The position numbers were made by a program, and so were the translations under genes. Below are positions 54,061 through 62,034 of a DNA stretch of 64,000 nt, piece by piece. The notes under the pieces are model-generated. The model ran no database searches and was not told the DNA's origin. It saw only the letters and a list, made by a program, of their open reading frames with translations. This stretch comes from Segatella copri (lineage in GTDB: Bacteria; Bacteroidota; Bacteroidia; Bacteroidales; Bacteroidaceae). Position 1 is the first letter of the stretch, and each line of letters starts with the position of its first letter. The stretch lies in contig NZ_CP156891.1 in assembly GCF_019249795.2 (NCBI RefSeq), positions 620,001 through 684,000 on the forward strand, given 5' to 3'.

Positions 54061-54477
54061 TTATTTATAAAGCATCACGATACTGCCTGCCGTAATGAGA
54101 AAGGCTCCAAGAATGGTCTTCAGACTTACCGGCTCCTTCAGGAACAGAAATGAAAGACAGATAGTAATGACCACACTCAACTTATCGATAGGAGCCACAC
54201 GAGAAACATCGCCCAACTGAATTGCCTTGAAATAAAAAAGCCAGGAAAGTCCCGTGGCGCATCCTGATAGAAAAAGGAATATCCACGTATGGCTCGGAAT
54301 GGACTTCACCTCCATCTGATGATTTCCTACGAATACAATACCCCAGGTTATCACAAGAATAATGGTGGTACGAATGGCTGTAGCCAAGTCTGAATTAATG
54401 TCTTTCACCCCCACTTTGGCGAAGATTGCCGTTAATGCGGCAAAGAATGCAGAAAGCAATGCATAATACTTCCACAT
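54061..54477 (-). CDS. Half-size EamA-family transporter
   Basis: A 138-residue membrane protein with five hydrophobic helices, beginning MWKYYALLSAFFAALTAIFA and containing LSWLFYFKAIQLGDVSRVAP and ending GAFLITAGSIVMLYK. It is a single EamA repeat of the drug/metabolite transporter superfamily and probably works as a dimer in the inner membrane. The substrate is unknown. Confidence 0.9.
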   Translation of the reverse strand: MWKYYALLSAFFAALTAIFAKVGVKDINSDLATAIRTTIILVITWGIVFVGNHQMEVKSIPSHTWIFLFLSGCATGLSWLFYFKAIQLGDVSRVAPIDKLSVVITICLSFLFLKEPVSLKTILGAFLITAGSIVMLYK

Positions 54478-54544
54478 AAACTGATAATTTTATAATTCTA
54501 AAACATAATAATCAGATAACCAAGAAACGAACGTTCACCCAAAT

Positions 54545-55879
54545 CTAGAAATTCACTCCGAAAGTTGTTCCCGCAGCAAGGGTGTTCATCCATTCCCCAC
54601 TCTTCTTACTGTGAGACGGCTGGAGGTTATAATCCAGGAAGAAACGGACGCCATAGTTTTCCTTCGCCTTATAAGAGAAGGAGATTCCGCTTCCGAAACA
54701 GACACCACTATTCTTGGGAATAACGGTGCCACCTGACAGGGAAAGTCGGGGATAAGCTATATAGCCAGTCAGCAGTTTACTTCCGATATTCCATCGGGAT
54801 GTGATGGGATAAGAAAAATAAGGACCAGCCATCGCCATAATGGCATCAAAGGTTTCATGTTCTGCTACCTCACCGCCCATTTTCTTTCCATCCATTGCTT
54901 CCTGGCTAGAAACAGAACCATTCTTATCGCTCGTAATGATATGCGTATTGGAAACCGTAAATCTACCACCGATACCAAGATAAGGGTTCAGAAAAAGAGC
55001 ACCTTCTACACCAACCGAACTTCCCGACGATGTTCTGAATCCCAGATTCTCAGAAATATCATAATGACTCAAAGGAATGTTTACGCCAAGATACAGCCCC
55101 AGGAACGAAGGCTTATCGAGTCTGGAAAAGATTTCATATTGCGAGAAATGTCTGACACCTTTGTCCTTAAAGAGGAGATCGGCGATATAATAACCAAACT
55201 CGACAGAAAGGATTCCGATGCCTGCACCCGTCATGACATCACTCAGCCAATGTTTGTTGTTCGCCATACGCATCAGGCCCGTACCTGATGCTATGGTATA
55301 AGATCCTATCCCAATCCACGGACTCAGATGTCCATATTCCTTGGTAAGCATCGTGGCGGTCATAAAAGCTGTAGCTGTATGACCAGACGGGAAAGAATGG
55401 TCGTTGCTTCCATCAGGTCGCATCACATGGGTAGTAGTTTTCATCGTATTGACCACTGCCCCCATGATTGCCGCAGAGAAAGCATCAGAAGCCAGCATCC
55501 TGCCCCATGAGCTCCGGCTCTCCACACCAGCCACCTTCATACCAAGCATCACGGCAGCCGGCAGGAATTGCGTATAATTATCGAAGGGGCGATGAAATTG
55601 CTGCATATAATCGTTGCGCAGACTTCTAAAGTGCGTATCCTCTCCCTTGACTATCATACCAGTTACTATCAGAGGTGTCCCCACAAAAGTCATCTGATAG
55701 AGCTTGGAAGACGTGAAGTTCTGCTTTTCAATATCAGCAGATTTCTCGTTTTTAACTACTTTCAGATTCTCTACAGAAGAGGAATCTACCTGCCATTCTA
55801 TAGCGTAGGTTTCCTGGGCTGAGATATGAAGTACACCCCAACCAGAAATTATCCATAATATCATCAATCCCTTTTTCAT
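54545..55879 (-). CDS. PAP2-type phosphatase with C-terminal barrel-like domain
   Basis: A 444-residue protein with signal peptide (MILWIISGWGVLHISAQ). The PAP2 site is complete: KTTTHVMRP (147-155), PSGH (164-167) and RMANNKHWLSD (204-214). After residue 240 the sequence becomes strand-like (FLGLYLGVNIPLSHYDISEN; VRFFLDYNLQPSHSKKSGEW) and ends in Phe, suggesting an outer-membrane barrel-like half. It may dephosphorylate lipid phosphates such as lipid A or undecaprenyl pyrophosphate. A TACTTTTG box lies upstream at 55969-55962. Confidence 0.88.
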   Translation of the reverse strand: MKKGLMILWIISGWGVLHISAQETYAIEWQVDSSSVENLKVVKNEKSADIEKQNFTSSKLYQMTFVGTPLIVTGMIVKGEDTHFRSLRNDYMQQFHRPFDNYTQFLPAAVMLGMKVAGVESRSSWGRMLASDAFSAAIMGAVVNTMKTTTHVMRPDGSNDHSFPSGHTATAFMTATMLTKEYGHLSPWIGIGSYTIASGTGLMRMANNKHWLSDVMTGAGIGILSVEFGYYIADLLFKDKGVRHFSQYEIFSRLDKPSFLGLYLGVNIPLSHYDISENLGFRTSSGSSVGVEGALFLNPYLGIGGRFTVSNTHIITSDKNGSVSSQEAMDGKKMGGEVAEHETFDAIMAMAGPYFSYPITSRWNIGSKLLTGYIAYPRLSLSGGTVIPKNSGVCFGSGISFSYKAKENYGVRFFLDYNLQPSHSKKSGEWMNTLAAGTTFGVNF

Positions 55880-55961
55880 ACCTATTGAACTATCTGAATC
55901 TTAGAGGAGCATCCCTCCAATATTTTCCGTCGTTTATTAAATAGAATCATATTTTTGGCTG

Positions 55962-55969
55962 CAAAAGTA
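55962..55969 (-). promoter_or_regulatory. -7 element of the PAP2 gene
   Basis: TACTTTTG on the minus strand, 83 bp before the start. The -33 element is not clear. Confidence 0.5.
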
Positions 55970-56077
55970 CAAAAACAAATAGAGATACATTAAAGTTCCA
56001 CCTTATATTTCGTTAATTAACAATTTTCTCCCTCAAATTGTCATAACTTTGTAATATAATATAAAGACTAACATCTA

Positions 56078-56326
56078 ATGATCAATTCCGGACTGATGAT
56101 AGCTGGAGCACTGCTTTGTCTTCTCTTCACCCTCCCATTCTGCAAGACGTTGAGAGGAGAAGGAAAGAAAAAAATAGTTGTCTCAAAAAAACGAAGTAAA
56201 TATAAAAAACATCGGTCAAGCAAAGAGCAAAGCAACATGGCTTTGCCTTCGCTTGACCGATTGTCATATATTCATTGTTTATTAAGAGAGTTTCTTCCTG
56301 GCAAGAACTACATAAAGCAATTATAA
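56078..56326 (+). CDS. Doubtful small membrane protein, 82 aa
   Basis: The frame starts MINSGLMIAGALLCLLFTLP, one hydrophobic helix, followed by a basic stretch (KKKIVVSKKRSKYKKHRSSK). A TAACTTTG box at 56044-56051 lies 27 bp upstream. The second half runs through a strong hairpin (56213-56259), so a shorter or untranslated transcript is possible. No family recognised. Confidence 0.35.
   Translation: MINSGLMIAGALLCLLFTLPFCKTLRGEGKKKIVVSKKRSKYKKHRSSKEQSNMALPSLDRLSYIHCLLREFLPGKNYIKQL
56213..56259 (-). terminator. Strong hairpin, terminator-like on the minus strand
   Basis: CGGTCAAGC and GCAAAGC pair with GCTTTGC and GCTTGACCG. On the minus strand it is followed by ATGTTTTTTATA, which fits Rho-independent termination of leftward transcription. 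Confidence 0.6.
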
Positions 56327-56535
56327 TCTCATAAAGAATCCGTGTAATCTCTTCCGACATCCTTGAAATTACATGGTGACGCAGGAATCTCTACATCGGG
56401 ACGTAGGAAAGATTACGACGCCATGTGGTAATGTCTACGTCGGGACGTGATTTTGGGGATATCTATAAGGTTTCATATCAGATTCTTTTTAGATTCTCCG
56501 TCTTCCGTATTCGCACACGATTTTTTTTCGTGAAA
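56327..56535. other. Gene-free stretch before the ISL3 element
   Basis: About 200 bp without a convincing frame. It holds two copies of CTAC(A/G)TCGGGACGT (56391-56404, 56435-56448) with ATTACATGG and CCATGTGGTAAT between and around them in opposite orientation. Confidence 0.5.
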
Positions 56536-58399
56536 GGTTCTTCTCAAATTTTAGTACAAAGCCCCATATTTTATATGAAGGAGCAATATTTTTGAGAAAG
56601 TTTAATATAAAAAATTAGCGATTGTCTCCAAAAATATGTAAGTTTAAAGTGATCATAAAATATGACTTACAATGGATACAATCGCTAACAGATGCAAAAT
56701 TATAAAAAAGATAAGAAACAACCAAATAAAATCCGATATAAATGCTTCTACGGTCGGAGAAAAACTTCTTATGGACATTTTTCCTGCCATAGATGGCTTT
56801 TTTATCGCAAGTTGTGACTTCTCTTCCACGGAACTCAAAATGGTTCTCGTGAGTACGGCTACCCATGCCTTCTGCGACCGTTGTGGCAAGAAAACCACTC
56901 ATACCCGTGGCTGGCAAAAGAGAACGGTCACGATGTGTCCTTTAGGGTGTAAACGGTTTGTTCTCACCCTTTACATGCGCCGTTTTTACTGCCAGTCTGA
57001 TAAACATATATTTGTAGAGCAACAGACGAAGTGGCTAAACAAATATGCAAGATTCAGTGTAAGATGCATAGAGTTGATGAACCTGCTTCATATACATATG
57101 TCATCTGTGTCGACCTCCAAGGTCATGAGAAAGATGGGAATCACTTGCTGTCCAAATACTTGCATAAATCATTTGAAAAAGATCCAAAGACTTCCAGACA
57201 GGACTGCCAGGAATATAGGCATAGATGACTTTGCCAAGAGAAAGAGACATACCTATGGCAGTGTTATCGTAGACCATGACACAGGCGAGATTTTGGAACT
57301 GATAGACTCTAGAGATTCTTCGATTGTGGCAAATGTCTTGAAACAATACAAGAAAGTCAATACTATCACTCGTGATAGGGGACGATGCTTCATTAAGGCT
57401 ATCAAGCAAGGAGCCCCATCAGCACATGCTATCACAGACAAATTCCATGTCATTGAAGACTTGACGAGCGCAGTCTTTCCAAAGATTCTGCAGGAGTTTT
57501 TGCATAAGAGAATGGAGTTGCTGACTCAAGGTCTAGTTGGTCCCATTAAGCCACAAATAAGTAGAGGTTGGCTTTATAACAGCATATATGCAGTCTTGGA
57601 ATCGATGTGCAAGGATGCAAGAAGAATCAAGAAAATGACTGAATGGAACACTTTCATGGATCTTTATGCAAGGCAAGGACTGACTTTGAGTGAAATCCAT
57701 GACAAAACAGGGTTTGATGGATTTAAGATGGGAAAGCTAAGGAACACCAAATATGAGGACTTGCTCAACCCAACGCAACTAAGGGCTTACAAAGCCATAG
57801 AATCTATTACAAATAGGATTCTCTGTAAAAAGTCATTGGATTACTCTGTGGTTACCAAGGGGTTACATTCTACAGAGAAGAAAGAAATACTGAAAAGACT
57901 TCTTTTTCTACTGAGAGGAAAATGGAAGGAAGACTGGAAGGCATACGATGATGCCTACAAGGCATTTCTTGCAAAGGCAACTATCAGGAACGAAGAGTAT
58001 GACCTTTGGAATTCAATAGTTCACTTCAACTGGAAAACCAAGACGGAGACTGTCAGATTGTTTCTGCAGGACTTGCATGTTACCGATTTAGCCTATTATA
58101 TAACAACATTTCAAGGCATTTTGAGCGGAGAGGTCAAAATGAACTTGTACAAATGGATTAACATGGTCATAGGATGTGGTAATGAGAAAATGGAAAAGTT
58201 TGCCAAAGGACTGATTAAGGACTATTCCGCCATCAATAATTCTATTGCTAGCAAATTGAACAATGGAATCCTTGAAGGTTCGGTCAACAAGATAAAGACC
58301 GCAAAGCGAATTATGGGTGGAAGAGCATCGATTTCTCTTTTGCAGATAAAGGTCTCCTCAAACTTAGATACATAAATGTACCAAAATTTGAGAAGAACC
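56536..58399 (+). mobile_element. Complete ISL3-family insertion sequence
   Basis: The element is bounded by 23-bp terminal inverted repeats, GGTTCTTCTCAAATTTT with AGTACA at the left (56536-56558) and the matching end at 58377-58399 with one mismatch. Both sides carry the 8-bp direct repeat TCGTGAAA (56528-56535, 58400-58407), the target duplication length known for ISL3. It encodes one transposase, intact. Confidence 0.95.
56672..58375 (+). CDS. ISL3-family transposase
   Basis: A 567-residue transposase. An N-terminal zinc-finger region (CDRCGKKTTHTRGWQKRTVT, CPLGC) precedes the DDE domain with IGIDDFAKRKRHTYGSVIVD, TITRDRGRCFIKAIKQGAPS and HAITDKFHVIEDL. It ends 2 bp before the right inverted repeat. 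The frame is uninterrupted and the element looks active. Confidence 0.95.
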   Translation: MDTIANRCKIIKKIRNNQIKSDINASTVGEKLLMDIFPAIDGFFIASCDFSSTELKMVLVSTATHAFCDRCGKKTTHTRGWQKRTVTMCPLGCKRFVLTLYMRRFYCQSDKHIFVEQQTKWLNKYARFSVRCIELMNLLHIHMSSVSTSKVMRKMGITCCPNTCINHLKKIQRLPDRTARNIGIDDFAKRKRHTYGSVIVDHDTGEILELIDSRDSSIVANVLKQYKKVNTITRDRGRCFIKAIKQGAPSAHAITDKFHVIEDLTSAVFPKILQEFLHKRMELLTQGLVGPIKPQISRGWLYNSIYAVLESMCKDARRIKKMTEWNTFMDLYARQGLTLSEIHDKTGFDGFKMGKLRNTKYEDLLNPTQLRAYKAIESITNRILCKKSLDYSVVTKGLHSTEKKEILKRLLFLLRGKWKEDWKAYDDAYKAFLAKATIRNEEYDLWNSIVHFNWKTKTETVRLFLQDLHVTDLAYYITTFQGILSGEVKMNLYKWINMVIGCGNEKMEKFAKGLIKDYSAINNSIASKLNNGILEGSVNKIKTAKRIMGGRASISLLQIKVSSNLDT

Positions 58400-58407
58400 T
58401 CGTGAAA

Positions 58408-58529
58408 AAAGTCTCAAAGTATCATCTTTTTAGTTAAATATCAGCATAAATATCTGATACATAATAATATACAAGAATGATACTTTTTAGATTGTTTTAC
58501 AAGAAGTATCATCGAAGTATCATAAAATC
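58408..58529. repeat. AAGTATCAT repeat cluster, left of IS66
   Basis: AAGTATCAT occurs at 58417-58425, 58504-58512 and 58515-58523 and inverted at 58477-58485. More copies lie beyond the IS66 element (61120-61128) and inverted at 61517-61525 beside the IS66 remnant. Confidence 0.7.
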
Positions 58530-58598
58530 GTAAGCGTCTCCGCGTTTATACCTTGCATAATTCAAAAAAAGCAGTAACAGCTGATTAAACAAATGCTG

Positions 58599-60179
58599 TT
58601 ACTGCTTTTTCCATCGGTCAGGAAGTAAGTCTCTATATTTTTCTAATGGGGTATTGGGTTGCCATTCTACAGTCTTTTCTATTACGTCGCATATGTATTC
58701 AAACAGATTAATGCCATTCAGCCTGCATGAGATTGCGATAGAATATAGGATAGCCGCCCGGCTTGCTCCTTCGTGCGAACCAAAGAACATTGAGTTTCTT
58801 CTTGATAGTGATATGTACCTCTGGATTCTCTCAATGTAGTTGTTATCGAGAGCCGTATCACCTCTTTTGAAGATGTCACAAATGGCATTATATTCATTAA
58901 GGGCATAACCGACCGCCTGCGCCAAGGTAGACTTGGGCAGCAAATCTTTCCTGGAAGATATTTCCTCCAGTTTCTCCAATAAATCCTGCAAAATGTCCGG
59001 TGCATATGACTGCCGATAGGCTAGATGGTCTTCAACGGTCCATCCATTTACCCCAACCTTATGTTTTTTGTCTTCTCGATAAAATCTGTTGAGGATATCT
59101 ACGACCTCCTGAGCATCCTTGTCTTCCTTGCCGCAGTCGATGAAATCTCTCTTGACATGCTGCAGGCAGGCGATTCTCATAATGTCAGGATAAGCATCCG
59201 ACTCCAGTTTCCGGTAAGGAGCATATGCATCACTCTGTATGGTACCTTTATAATCAGAGAATATGTTAAGTATGACCTGCTCAGAGCGTGATCCATCCTC
59301 ATATACGAAGAAGACAAGTCCCAGTTTAGGCGCACTTACAGCCCAGAAGTAGCCTTTCTTCGAACCCTTGTCCGTAGGCTTTGTCTTGGCTAACAGCACT
59401 TTATGGTATGTCTCGTCTGCCGAGACATAATCCTGCTGCAACACTACTTGGCAGATAGCCTTATAGAAGTTTTCCAGTACATCGGCACTTCTGGCAATCA
59501 GTTTGTTTGCCGTGGCTTTCCTTAACGTAAACCCATTGTCGGCAAAGTATTTGATGATTCGCTCTACCGGCATGGAATAGATGTATCGCATCTGCAGGAG
59601 TCCTGCTGCAAAGGAAGGTGAATAGGAAGAATTCAACAACAGAGCCGGCGGAGTTTTCCCCGGATACATGATACTTCCATCAGTATAAGTGTTGATGTGA
59701 TACACGGTCTTGATGAATTTGATGGGTTCCATGCTGTAACGTATACAGGTACGAGTTCCGAAGAGACGCAACGTCTTCAAAAACTCTGCATCCATGACAG
59801 GATCTATCGTAACATGCACCTCTTTCATCTCGTAATGCATGTCACGCTTGGCTCCGTTGTTTTTGCGTGCCTTTCTCTTTTCGGCCTGCTCTTCTTTCTT
59901 CTTGTCAAATTCCTCCTGGGTCATCGAATCTTGTGGATTCTTTTCCTGACGTTCGGACTTCTTGCCTGAAACGAGCTTGCCGAGTGCCTTGTTCTGACGA
60001 TTCGCTTTGTCAATGGCGATTCCTTTCTGGACGAGTAATTCTTCTAATGACTTTATACGTTCAATGAGTTCGTTGACCTGTGTAGTCAACGAACTCACCG
60101 TAGCATTAGCTTGCTGAAGCTGTTCGTTCGCAAGCTGAAGCTGTTCCTTTAAAAGTACTATAATTTCGTCCTTTTTCAT
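58599..60179 (-). CDS. tnpC: IS66-family transposase TnpC
   Basis: A 526-residue protein. The N-terminal coiled coil (LLKEQLQLANEQLQQANATV) is a leucine-zipper-like region; the DDE domain has SADETYHKVLLA, IQSDAYAPYRKLE and the IS66 C-terminal block NNYIERIQRYISLSRRNSMF followed by FGSHEGASRAAILYSI. It catalyses transposition. The 100-bp gap to tnpB is normal for the family. Confidence 0.95.
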   Translation of the reverse strand: MKKDEIIVLLKEQLQLANEQLQQANATVSSLTTQVNELIERIKSLEELLVQKGIAIDKANRQNKALGKLVSGKKSERQEKNPQDSMTQEEFDKKKEEQAEKRKARKNNGAKRDMHYEMKEVHVTIDPVMDAEFLKTLRLFGTRTCIRYSMEPIKFIKTVYHINTYTDGSIMYPGKTPPALLLNSSYSPSFAAGLLQMRYIYSMPVERIIKYFADNGFTLRKATANKLIARSADVLENFYKAICQVVLQQDYVSADETYHKVLLAKTKPTDKGSKKGYFWAVSAPKLGLVFFVYEDGSRSEQVILNIFSDYKGTIQSDAYAPYRKLESDAYPDIMRIACLQHVKRDFIDCGKEDKDAQEVVDILNRFYREDKKHKVGVNGWTVEDHLAYRQSYAPDILQDLLEKLEEISSRKDLLPKSTLAQAVGYALNEYNAICDIFKRGDTALDNNYIERIQRYISLSRRNSMFFGSHEGASRAAILYSIAISCRLNGINLFEYICDVIEKTVEWQPNTPLEKYRDLLPDRWKKQ

Positions 60180-60279
60180 AGTGCAAAGGTACGAAAAAAT
60201 ATCGAGATATGCAAGGATTTTTAGATATTTATTTTTCTATCTTATTGATACACAGTTCATTAAATATAATCTTATGCGC

Positions 60280-60627
60280 CTATAGATTAAGCCGTTTCCT
60301 ATATCTCATACTTTTCAGGCAAATTCCGCTCATGATGGCAGATAGCGTCTTGTACGGCATTTTGCATTGTTTGCTTTGGGGATCAAAGAATGGTAATTCA
60401 AAGGTTCCTCGCTCCAGTCGCTTCTGATACAGCAAGAAACCGTCGCCATCCCATTTTAGCATTTTTACCTGCTGGCGGTTCTTGGAGAAGAAGATGAAGA
60501 CGGCACCACCGAGTGGCGGCAGCTCCATCTCCGTCCTCACAATCTGGTACAGGCCATTTATGCCCATGTTCATTCGGACATATCGCTGGCAGACGTAATA
60601 CTGGGTGTTTTCGTTTAATCCAAACAT
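60280..60627 (-). CDS. tnpB: IS66 accessory protein TnpB
   Basis: A 115-residue IS66 Orf2 protein with DMRKGINGLYQIV-like sequence (here NMGINGLYQIVRTEMELPPL), GGAVFIFFSKNRQQVKMLKW and DGDGFLLYQKRLERGTFELP. It is needed for IS66 transposition by an unclear mechanism. It overlaps orf1 by 13 bp. Confidence 0.93.
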   Translation of the reverse strand: MFGLNENTQYYVCQRYVRMNMGINGLYQIVRTEMELPPLGGAVFIFFSKNRQQVKMLKWDGDGFLLYQKRLERGTFELPFFDPQSKQCKMPYKTLSAIMSGICLKSMRYRKRLNL

Positions 60628-61025
60628 AGCAAGTCCTCCTTCTCGTAAAGTTTCATCAGATGCATGACTGATTTGGCACTACCTTTCTTGATGGTGACTA
60701 TCGTTCCATTGGGAAAGGTTAAGGTTATGCCGAAAAGATAATTTTCCGGGCAGACGGAATCGGATGGCATTTCCATGGGAAGGAACATCATCCCAGTGTC
60801 CTTGGCTGTTGCTTCGGAACATTCCTTACGGGCTTCGGCCTGAAGCAGACGAATCTGCTGTTTGGCTAACCTAACAGAATAACCTTTCTCTGACATCCAT
60901 CTATGCATCGAGCGATGGTTTACATGCCGTTCCTTTAAAAAAGGAATCAAACTGGCTTTTGGATTATGATTCAAATGAATCTGGAAGGCATTCCATGCCC
61001 TCTCATAACGTTCTGTTGCTCTCAT
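60615..61025 (-). CDS. IS66 accessory orf1 (TnpA-like)
   Basis: A 136-residue protein from ATG 61025. The N-terminal half is a helix-turn-helix-like region (LKERHVNHRSMHRWMSEKGY), and the C-terminal half has GITLTFPNGTIVTIKKGSAK, the usual end of IS66 TnpA proteins. It begins 55 bp inside the right inverted repeat. Confidence 0.85.
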   Translation of the reverse strand: MRATERYERAWNAFQIHLNHNPKASLIPFLKERHVNHRSMHRWMSEKGYSVRLAKQQIRLLQAEARKECSEATAKDTGMMFLPMEMPSDSVCPENYLFGITLTFPNGTIVTIKKGSAKSVMHLMKLYEKEDLLCLD

Positions 61026-61106
61026 AATTTCGTTGCTTTTAAAATTATGGTGCAAAGGTAAGAACTTTTACGATAAAGGGCAAGGTATAAACGCGGAGCC
61101 GCTTAC

Positions 61107-61527
61107 ATAAAATCACAAGAAGTATCATAAAAACCATCATCGAAGCATCACAAAATCGCCATAAAGCATCATGCAGAATAGCGAAGCTGCCGAGCCGCAA
61201 GAAGTACCCAAAAATCGTCCGACACTTTGGGCACTCCGTGCCCGCGCTATGGGCAACGAGTACCCTTTATTTGGTCTATCGATGCCCGACACTTGGTCCC
61301 CGAGTGCCCATTTGAAGGGCACAGACAGACCGATTAATAGTCTCTGACCGAACACCTTATGTACTTTTATTCCTAATCCAGCTTGTTTTTTTCCTCTTAT
61401 TCCTAGTTTGTATTGACATTTTTTACATACTAGAAGAGTAGACACTAAAGTTTTTATAAAACTGGAATAGTAGACACTTCTTTTTAGCCTTTTAAATCAA
61501 CTCAAAGCCTTATTTTATGATACTTCT
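61107..61527. other. Gene-free stretch between IS66 and its remnant
   Basis: About 420 bp with no convincing gene. The left part has degenerate AAGYATCAT copies; the middle is GC-richer, with GGGCACTCCGTGCCC (61230-61244); the right part has two 17-bp direct repeats ending in AGTAGACACT (61430-61446, 61462-61478), which look like the terminal repeats of a lost insertion sequence. Confidence 0.55.
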
Positions 61528-61805
61528 GTAAGCGGCTCCGCGTTTATACCTTGCATAATTCAAAAAAAAGCAGTAACAGCTGATTAAATTAATGCTGTTG
61601 CTGCTTTTTCCATCGGTCAGGAAGTAAGTCTCTATATTTTTCTAATGGGGTATTGGGTTGCCATTCTACAGTCTTTTCTATTACGTCGCATATGTATTCA
61701 AACAGATTAATGCCATTCAGCCTGCATGAGATTGCGATAGAATATAGGATAGCCGCCCGGCTTGCTCCTTCGTGCGAACCAAAGAACATTGAGTTTCTTC
61801 TTGAT
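61528..61805 (-). mobile_element. IS66 remnant (left end and transposase C-terminus)
   Basis: It begins with the same inverted repeat (GTAAGCGGCTCCGCG start) and reads, nearly identical to 58530-58809, through the last 65 or so codons of tnpC, then breaks off after CTTCTTGAT. It is a second, truncated copy in the same orientation. Confidence 0.93.
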
Positions 61806-62034
61806 TCCTAAGACATAGCCAAATTTTTGAGCAACTTTTTGTGTTAATAAATACAAAAGAGGTATTTTGGAACATACAGGCACTAAAATATCGGTAGCAG
61901 AAATGGTCAAAAATGATTTTTCTGTTACAAATCAACACGGAACTCGTTCTTTTAATAGCGTGTGGCTAGATTCCTAATTAGTTATCCGTGTTTGTGTCTT
62001 TACAAGACTCTAAATGGCAGTAGCACAGACTGCT
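61806..62034. other. Unassigned segment with GATTCCTAA direct repeats
   Basis: GATTCCTAA occurs at 61803-61811 and 61969-61977. The first copy joins the IS66 break point. The 157 bp between have no frame of note; the repeats may be the duplication left by an element now mostly deleted. Confidence 0.5.

Larger units (their letters stand above)
58530..61106 (-). mobile_element. Complete IS66-family insertion sequence
   Basis: It has 27-bp inverted repeats (58530-58556, GTAAGCGTCTCCGCG start; 61080-61106) with one mismatch and an 8-bp target duplication, ATAAAATC (58522-58529, 61107-61114). All three typical genes are present and intact: an accessory orf1, tnpB and the transposase tnpC. Confidence 0.95.

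Noticed and set aside
61137..61445. A 102-codon minus-strand frame between IS66 and its remnant
   Set aside because: The translation has no family features and crosses GC-rich inverted and direct repeats; it looks like chance in gene-free DNA.
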